Origin: Ceratotherium simum simum
Lineage: Eukaryota; Chordata; Mammalia; Perissodactyla; Rhinocerotidae
Length of the DNA: 64,000 nt
Assembly (NCBI RefSeq): GCF_000283155.1
Contig: NW_004454166.1
Location: forward strand, 15,065,970 to 15,129,969
Direction: 5' to 3'
Shown here: positions 56,940 to 64,000 of the stretch, piece after piece
Numbering within the stretch: position 1 is the stretch's first letter
Layout of the letters: each line of letters begins with the position of its first letter
Notes under the pieces: model-generated
The model's database searches: none
What the model was told of the DNA's origin: nothing
What the model saw: the letters and a program-made list of their open reading frames with translations, nothing else
Program-made: the position numbers and the translations under genes

Positions 56940-57860
56940 TTCTTGTTGTGTTTTATTTTTTTAAGGTAACATATTGCTTTTCAAATCATAAAAATAGTAC
57001 ATATTTTCTGTAGAAGACCTGAAACATAAATGAATAACAGCACTCCTAGGTATATACCCAAGAGAACTGGAAACAGGGAACATATGGTCACACAAAAATT
57101 TGTACGTGAATGTTCATAGCAGCATTATTCATAATAGTCAAAAAGTGGAAATAGTCCAAATGTCCATCAAATGATGAAAGAATAAACAAAATTTGGTATG
57201 TCCATACAATGGAAGATTATTCAGCCCTAAAAAAGGAATGAAGTACTGATACATGCCACAACATAACCTTGAAAACTTGATGCTAAGGGACCGAAGCCAG
57301 ACACAAAAGGCCACACAGTGTATGATTCCATTAGTATGAAATGTCTAGAATAGGCAAATCCATGGAGACAGGAAGTAGATTAGTGGTTGCCAGGGGCTGG
57401 AGGATGGGAAGAATGAGGAGTGACCCCCAGCAGATACAGTTTCTTTTTGTAGTGATGAAAATGTTTTGCAATTAGCTGTGATGGTTGCACAACCTCATGA
57501 ATTTACTAAAAACTACTGAATTGTATACTTTGTTGAATTTTATGGTTGTGAATTATATTTTAATTTTTAAAATAAAGGAAAAATAAAAATCACTGCTAGT
57601 GTATTATTTCCTTTCAGTGTTCTGACATATATTACTGAAATGCCTTCCAGAGAGGGTGCATGTAACTGTTCATTATTTGGCATCCTTGCTACAACTCAAT
57701 TGCTATTTTCTAAATCTTTCTAAATTTGCCAGATGAAAATATTGTACCTCATTGTTTAAATATATGGATTTTTGTAGTGACTGGTAAGATTATTTCTGTA
57801 TGTATAATTTTTAGCCATTGGGATTTCTTCCATTTCTTAATCTTATTTAAATGAGGGTCT
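56940..57860 (-). mobile_element. L1ME-type element, reverse, split by a forward L1M
   Basis: Left part 56940-57030 (TTTTCAAATCATAAAAATAG) and right part 57600-57860 (GAAATGCCTTCCAGAGAGGG, GCCATTGGGATTTCTTCC) are both reversed L1ME-like. The forward L1M at 57037-57590 sits between them. Confidence 0.5.
57037..57590 (+). mobile_element. L1M 3' end, forward, intact order
   Basis: CACTCCTAGGTATATACCCA, GTTCATAGCAGCATTATTCA, AATGGAAGATTATTCAGCCC, CACAAAAGGCCACACAGTGT, TAGATTAGTGGTTGCCAGGG, TACTGAATTGTATACTTTG, ending in an A-rich tail. It is a useful in-window reference for L1 3' order. Confidence 0.92.
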
Positions 57861-58319
57861 TAACGGTTTTCTTATTGCTTATTCCATATCTCTTTTCTTT
57901 TTAACCATATAAAACAATTTACATTACCAAACAGAACACTCTGCTAAAACCTTTCCATTTAGGATAATGTTTCTCCAAGGCAAGATGGGGTAGGCATGAA
58001 AATAATTGATTAGCGTTTTGCAACTAAACAGCCCACGCAAGTGTCCGGATCAAAGATCAATTTTCCCAAATGTCATTTCCCTCCCTGTTTGCACAAAACC
58101 ATTTTCAGCTTTGAAGTAACAGTATTTTCAGAGTCTGTGTATATTTACATTTTGGAAATAAAGCTCACTTGGCTTTTGAGTATTGTTTTTTAAATACATT
58201 TCTGAACTTCATTTGCTAGTATTTTATAAAATATTTCCTAGGCTTTAGAGTGAGGTTATGCTAATGGTGCAAAGTCAATTGGGCTTTTTTTAATCCATGC
58301 TCTAGAAAAAATTTATTTA

Positions 58320-58570
58320 GAGCCAGCCCTCATGGCCAGCTGGTTAAAGTGCAACGCTCTCACCACTTGGGCGGCCCAGGTTCTTTTCAAGGTCGCAGAA
58401 CCACGCTACACAGTCACCATGCTGTGGCGGCAGCTCGCATAGAAGAGCTACAAGGACTTACAACAGGGATATACAACCATGTACTGCAGCTTTAGGGAGG
58501 AAAAAAAGAGGAACATTGGCCACAGATGTTAGCTCAGGGCGAATCTCTCCCTACCAAAAAAAAAAAAAAA
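58320..58570 (+). mobile_element. Older ERE SINE, forward
   Basis: GAGCCAGCCCTCATGGCCAG head, ACCATGCTGTGGCGGCAGCT body, one tail unit GATGTTAGCTCAGGGCG, poly(A). Clearly more diverged than the other EREs. Confidence 0.88.
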
Positions 58571-58904
58571 CCTAGCTAAAAAAAAGTTATTTGGCAGGAA
58601 TTATCTGTTCCTTGAAAGTTTGACAGAATTTATCCATGAAACCTTAGGGGCCTGGCACTTCAATAACATTTTCAAGTTTATTTCATTGATAATAATCAGT
58701 TCATATTTCTTACATCTTTTGAAGTCAGTTTTAGTCATTTACACCGTAGAGATGCATGTAGCATTTTCATAATTCTTTGCAAACTCTTTCTGGCCACATA
58801 TGCTGTTGTGCAGGAGATTTGCAGCCCCTCTGCCAGTTGGACTTGGGCCTCTGTGATCTGAGAGTAGAGTTACAGGCAAGGCCATCCCTCCCGTGGCCAC
58901 CAGG

Positions 58905-59482
58905 ATCCTCTTACTATAAAGAAAACCTGACCCTGTTACTCCTCTTAAAACACTTTGATGGCTCGATATCACCTTCAGGATAAAGCCCAAGCTTTTCTCA
59001 CGGCAGAGAGGCCATTTTAGGTTAAGTCCCTGCCAACCCCGGCAGCCTCTTCTCTTGCCACTTGCCCTAACCCACTTACACAGACTCTCCTCGTAGAAAA
59101 CTTCCTGCAGTTTCCCAGAAGTCTGACCTTTCCTGCTCTAGGCCTTTGTGCTTGTTACTTCCTCAACTGAGTTCCCCAGTTCTTCTAACTAACCCCCACC
59201 CCGCCCCTGAGACTCCACTCAGATGCCAACTCCTCTGTGACTTATCTTCCCACAGGGTGTGTACCCCCATGTCTGTGCCTCCTCAGCCTAATCCCTCACT
59301 CCTGCTCGAGCTCTTAACATGAATTATTTTAATTGCCCCTTTAGTTGTTTGTGTTCATCATTAGATTGGGAACGTCAAGGGCAGGGAGGGTCAGTAGCAT
59401 TCCTCCTTGTATCCCAAGCACCTACTTTAGGACCTGACATGAAGTCCATTTTATTGATTGAATTAATGAACAAATGAAGATA
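58905..59482 (+). mobile_element. L2 LINE 3' region, forward
   Basis: CCTTCAGGATAAAGCCCAAG, CTCTAGGCCTTTGTGCTTGT, CAGATGCCAACTCCTCTGTG, and the end TTTATTGATTGAATTAATGA. Confidence 0.8.
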
Positions 59483-59523
59483 AGCATGCCTTCATCACTA
59501 ATCTTATGCCTACAGCTAATCCT

Positions 59524-59700
59524 ATAATGGTTAGGGGTGTAGACTGTGAAGCCAGACTGCTTGAGTTCACTTTCCAGCATCATCATTTGCTTCCTGTACC
59601 TCTCTGTGCCTCAGTGGACACCAGTGTTATCTACTTCTCGATGTGAGAATTAAAGGAGAGAATGCATATGAAAAGCCACATTCACAATAAAAGCTTTATG
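59524..59700 (+). mobile_element. MIR SINE, forward
   Basis: TAATGGTTAGGGGTGTAGAC, TGAAGCCAGACTGCTTGAGT and CCTCTCTGTGCCTCAGTGGA. Confidence 0.8.
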
Positions 59701-60719
59701 TGACTCTGATAATGATCTCAAGTGCTAGACTGCAGTCACTAAGTGAAAATGAAAGCTTGGTTACCCAGCTGACAAAGTAGCTCTCCTTCCTTCCAGGCCT
59801 GAGGAAAGGAATTGTTCACAATCTAATGAAATGGTTGCATAATCTCTTCTAGGGCAGCTGACCCTCAGCCCTTGGTGGTTCAGAGTAAATATTCCAGTGT
59901 TCAAGGAGAAAATATGATTTCTTTGAACTATTATAAATAGTGCTATTGTAGCCCATATAATAGTACCCATAATTTTAGAGCCAATGGACTGGCAGGCAAT
60001 TGCAAGACTTCATTGTACAGGCCTACATTCCTACAAGAATAGTTCACGAACTCTGAAGGCTGAGAGAACCTGGCGTTCACAGCACAGCATTGCACACACT
60101 ACGTGGAACAAGATGCACCCATGACACAGGCAACATTCAAAGAATTTTACCAGGCTGGAACTTTTTCAGCTATTATTCTTTTAATGGACAACTGGTCCTG
60201 TATAATTCATAGACAGTTTCCCAGGTGTTCTCTGACACTGGGCACTGACAGCAGTGAGCATGGGGGGGGCTGAGGTCTCCAGAAGTGGCCATCTGAAAGG
60301 GAATTTTCTTCCACATGGCTTTGTAGCTTCCATGGTTCCCAAACTGTAGTATGAATGACTTATTTTAAATGCCAACTGCAGTGCCCCACTCCTATGTGAT
60401 GGAGCCGAGAACTTCAAACCTCTATAAGCTGCTGAGATTCTCATGCAGGCACTTTCCAGTACACTTTGAGCAACAGTTCAGGGAAGGCGTGTCACCAGGG
60501 GGATGCATTTTACACACGTCAAGGACAGTGGAGTGGAGGTGATGGCCTTGGGGACAGGAGGGTTGAGGCTCAGCTCTTACGACATCATTTTGTTGATCTC
60601 TAGGTGAAGAGGCTATGATATTGTGATTTATGATAAGAAATGTATATTTCCTCTTCGACCCCCTTTCTGGCACAGAGCTCCTAAAACCCTTAGAATTTCC
60701 TAAGTGATCACAGCGGTAA
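59701..60719. other. Intergenic, nothing recognised
   Basis: Several short minus-strand open frames without family signatures; no gene supported. Confidence 0.5.
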
Positions 60720-60724
60720 AGATA

Positions 60725-61385
60725 GCTTTGTTATGTTAATGAGGTGACTTTTGGACCACACCTCTGGTGGGGGCTGGTTGCCAGGGGAACCAACCATGTG
60801 ATTAGAGGATTGGAAGTTTCAGTCTCACCCCCCTGACTTCCAGGGAGGGGAGAGAGGCTAGAGCTTGAATCAGTTGCCAATGGCCAATGATTTAATCAAT
60901 CATGCCTATGTAATGAAGCCTCCGTAAAAACCCTAAAGGACAGGATTTGGAGAGTTTCCCGGTTAGTGAACACGTGAAAACTTGGGAAGAATGGGATGCT
61001 CCGAGAGGGCACAGAAGCTCCGCATCCTTTCCCCATACCTTGCCCTAAGCGTCTCTTTCATCTGGCTATTCCCAAGTTATATCCTTTTATAATAAGCCGG
61101 TAATCTAGTAAGTAAAATGTTTCTCCGAGTTCTGTGAGCCGCTGTAGCAAATTAATCAAACCAAAGGAGGGAGTCGTGGGAACCTCCAATTTATAGCTGG
61201 TGGGTCAGAAGCACAGGGGACAACTTGGACTTGGATTGGCACCTGAAGGTGGGAGGCAGTCTTGTAGGACTATCTCCGGCTATGCTATCTCTGGGTAGAT
61301 AGTGCCAGAATTGAGTTGAATTCTCGGACACCCAGCTGGTGTCCCAAGCATTGGTTGGTGGTGCGGGGGCAACCTTCCCCTCCAC
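60725..61385 (+). mobile_element. Endogenous retrovirus LTR, solo, forward
   Basis: Recognisable LTR landmarks: AGAGGATTGGAAGTTTCAGT, CCAATGATTTAATCAATCAT, ATGTAATGAAGCCTCCGTAA, CCTTTTATAATAAGCCGGTA, GAGTTCTGTGAGCCGCTGTA and ACACCCAGCTGGTGTCC. The exact family is not certain. No adjoining gag/pol/env sequence is seen, so it appears to be a solo LTR or a fragment. Boundaries are approximate. Confidence 0.75.
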
Positions 61386-61400
61386 ATATTGAATTATGGT

Positions 61401-62139
61401 CAGGAACCAAATAGTGGCCCAGTAGAAATGTAAACACCAGAGGTTGCCACAACACGCAGGAATCTGCCAGGCAGGCCGAGGGGAACAGCAGATGTAGACT
61501 GGCAAACAAGAGGTCTGATAACAAGAGATACAGAGGCAGAGGAAAATTCATTGAAAAGTTAGCAGGTTTTCTTTTCAAATAATTTTTCTTAGAAACCAGT
61601 TTTGAACTTTGTCACCAAGGCAACTGGAACTTAAAATTTTTACTTTGTTTTCATGGATTAGCCCAAGGGGAAGACATGTGTGGAGGAATACCATTGCTGT
61701 GTCTAATGAGATTGAACCAAAGCTGCCAAATCAGAGTCCCACTGATTTGGGTCAGCAGTGCCACACTTGCCCGTCATTAGGGAATTCAGGGAAAATGACA
61801 ACCTGTATATCACTGCTGATCTCAGAACCTCCCAGCTAGGACAACTCAGTCACCAAGTGAAGAGTCCAGACACAGCCAAGAGCTCATTGTTTGACGTCTA
61901 GGTCTGAGGATCCTATTCTGGCTGCCTTACCTCCTTGCTGTGACCATGTCTGGGAGAAACGTCCACTGATGCCAATGGCACTAGAAGGAAGGTTTTGCTT
62001 TCTCATATCTGAGAACAGAGACCCTGCCCCTAAAAGCCTCAACAGAAAAGTCTCAGCTTCCTGTCCCAGTTACTGCTGGCCCATATTACAGCGGCAGTCA
62101 GCCCACCCCTGCTTGAGGGATGCCAACAGCTGACTTGCC
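61401..62139. other. Intergenic, nothing recognised
   Basis: No gene or named repeat recognised after the LTR. Confidence 0.45.
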
Positions 62140-63230
62140 AAATTATCAGGCAAAAGAGATTGCAAATGAAGAGAACACGTAATTTTCAGAAAAGAGACCA
62201 AGCTGGCCAGAAGATGTGAGTAAATAGGAGCGGAGTTAATGAGAGAAACAGAAGCAAAACTCAATTAAAACATAATGAAGAGGAAAACATAATGAGATCT
62301 CTTAAGAAGATAGAATTAGAGCATAAAAAATGAAATTACGGAACTAAAAAGCATGATTTCCAAATTTAGAATTTCAATGTAGAAATTAAAGAGAATGATT
62401 CCTTCAGAAACTCAAATTAGTGTTTGGGGTGGTGGGGGGAGTGTTCCCATAACCCAGAGCAAAACAACACAAGACACACTAAAGACTAGAATGCACAGAT
62501 ACAAGAGAGAGAGGACCAATTAGGTGGAGACTCAATAGTCTAATAATAGGAGTTCCAGAAGGAGACAGGAGAAGGCAGAAGAAAACTAAAGAAAGACTTG
62601 ATGATTTAGATTTAAAGGACTCCCTAGTCCCAGGTGGATTTAATGAAAAGACACAAACAAAGAAGTGTCCTGGTGAAATTTCTGAGCTTCAAGGATAAAT
62701 GTAACTCTCATCAACCACAAAGAACAAGTGATTGACAAAGGAAAGAGAGGCCATCATTGGAGTATTAGCAATATTGGAGGCTCTTGGGAGACAAAGGAAT
62801 CATATTTATAGGCCATTAGGGGAAAAAATGGATTATGATCTGAAAATCTTATACCCAGTCAAAACATTATCATACGAGGGCAAAAAAAAAAAAGGCATTT
62901 TTGGATATGAAGGGCCTCAGAAAGTATGTCACCCATGTACTCCATCTAAGGAAATTAGCCAAGAAAGTACTCAAGAAAATAACCATGAACAAAAGTCTCT
63001 GCATGGGAGAAGACAAAGAATATAAGAAAACAGTGGTGACTAACAAACCTTGTATTAATCATGATCTAAAGGGATGATGCTAGCATGACATGGAATAATA
63101 AGAATTTTTGAACCCAATAGCACGTAGTATAGGGGAAATTTCAATAGTCTTGGCTAAAATTCTAAGTTATCTTGAAACCTAGGGATAGGGATGTGAAAGA
63201 AAATAGGGAAGTAACTTCAAGCGTTGTTGA
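62140..63230 (+). mobile_element. HAL1/L1-like LINE fragment, forward
   Basis: A-rich forward sequence with AATAATAGGAGTTCCAGAAG, GGAGACAGGAGAAGGCAGAA and TTATACCCAGTCAAAACATT, in the order of the ORF1-type region of HAL1/old L1. Heavily decayed. Confidence 0.5.
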
Positions 63231-63764
63231 AGTTGCTGGGTTGTAAGAGAGAGGTTGCAATGTCATTCCATGGTGCACAATGAACAGCTTAAAATTGCTC
63301 CTTAGACATCAAAAGTCTTTTGTCCGTTCTTCCACTGAGGATCTCTAACTGGCAGTAATACACCACCCCTCTCTTTTTTTTTTAACCTAGCTGTCTCCTT
63401 TCTTTACCTTCTTAGCTCCTCATCCTTTTTTTGTTTCTGCCCACATGCATTTCACTCTTAACACAGGGCAAATTAACTACAGATGGCAAACTTAGCTCCG
63501 GGCTCACCTGTGTAGATCCAAAACCCACCAAGATGCTCAGCTGAAAAGGAACAATTTCTCTCAAGTAATAAAAAGGACTAGCAGAAAGCTTGTGATGATG
63601 GTCTTTCCTTTTACAGAATCCACCCTCATTAGAAGGCTGTGCATTTTTAAAAAATATTTCTCCCCCTCTGTTACAGTTCAGGCTCATTGGAAAGCTACAG
63701 GGTTGAGAATAGGGTAAGGATGGAGGTGGAGACAATGAAATGAAGATGGGGAGTGGTCGGCAGG
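63231..63764. other. Intergenic, nothing recognised
   Basis: A minus-strand open frame at 63412-63789 has no family signature. Treated as chance. Confidence 0.45.
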
Positions 63765-63960
63765 GCTGGGGCATGCCAAGCCTTGACATACTAATTAAAG
63801 AATTTAGGCTTTATCCTGAAGGCCCTGGGGAGCCGTGGAAGGTTTCGTGTGTTAGAAAGGTTTCTCTGGCTCCTATCTGAAGACAGATGAGCCTGTAATA
63901 ATAATGACCCTGCAGATAGAGAGACCAGCAAGAAAGCTGTTGCTCCAATCCTAGTGAAGA
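63765..63960 (-). mobile_element. L2 LINE fragment, reverse
   Basis: TTTAGGCTTTATCCTGAAGG, TTAGAAAGGTTTCTCTGGCT and GAAAGCTGTTGCTCCAATCC correspond to reversed L2 sequence. Confidence 0.6.
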
Positions 63961-64000
63961 ATTCTGTTTATTTGTGGAAACCATCCCCACCCCTATGACC

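Noticed and set aside
1..64000. CRISPR arrays, bacterial operons, phage or plasmid modules
   Set aside because: Spliced mammalian gene, SINE/LINE content and base composition exclude a prokaryotic source, and no spaced direct-repeat array is present.

Overview
The window is nuclear DNA from a placental mammal, almost certainly a perissodactyl and most likely Equus. The main evidence is at least fourteen copies of the tRNA-derived equine SINE family (ERE). Several are nearly undiverged and have perfect 15-16 bp target-site duplications. They sit among older mammalian L2, MIR, L1M, MaLR and hAT/Tigger repeats. The species call is inference from repeat content; nothing was searched.

There is one protein-coding gene: UGCG (ceramide glucosyltransferase, EC 2.4.1.80, family GT21), on the + strand from an ATG at 17972 to a stop at 50611-50613. 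I reconstructed nine coding exons that join in frame to exactly 394 codons, with GT/AG at all eight introns. The catalytic D92, D144, D236 and R272-x-x-R275-W276, plus H193 and C207, are all present. The promoter lies in a CpG island (about 16985-18260) that is broken by a 292-base assembly gap (17476-17767), so the transcription start cannot be placed. The 3' UTR is about 2.4 kb and ends near an AATAAA at 52987-52992.

Layout: 1-16.6 kb is intergenic and repeat-rich, with an unusual rearranged L1/MLT1 mosaic at 4.3-8.7 kb. The CpG island and exon 1 lie at 17.0-18.3 kb. Intron 1 (17 kb) has no ERE in its first 14 kb. Exon 2 is at 35.1 kb, followed by the 7 kb intron 2, and exons 3-9 cluster at 42.2-50.6 kb. 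The 3' UTR runs to about 53.0 kb. From 53 to 64 kb is intergenic, with ERE, MER5A, L1, L2, MIR, an LTR and a HAL1/L1-like element.

I found no second protein-coding gene, structural RNA gene or CRISPR array, and no convincing new biological system. The items most worth following up are the block-inverted L1 mosaic, a poly(T)-headed unidentified retrocopy candidate in intron 1, a 65-bp tandem duplication in intron 2, a G-quadruplex-capable tract in the 3' UTR, and nested, modular ERE insertions. Repeat family names come from memory of consensus sequences and should be confirmed with RepeatMasker.
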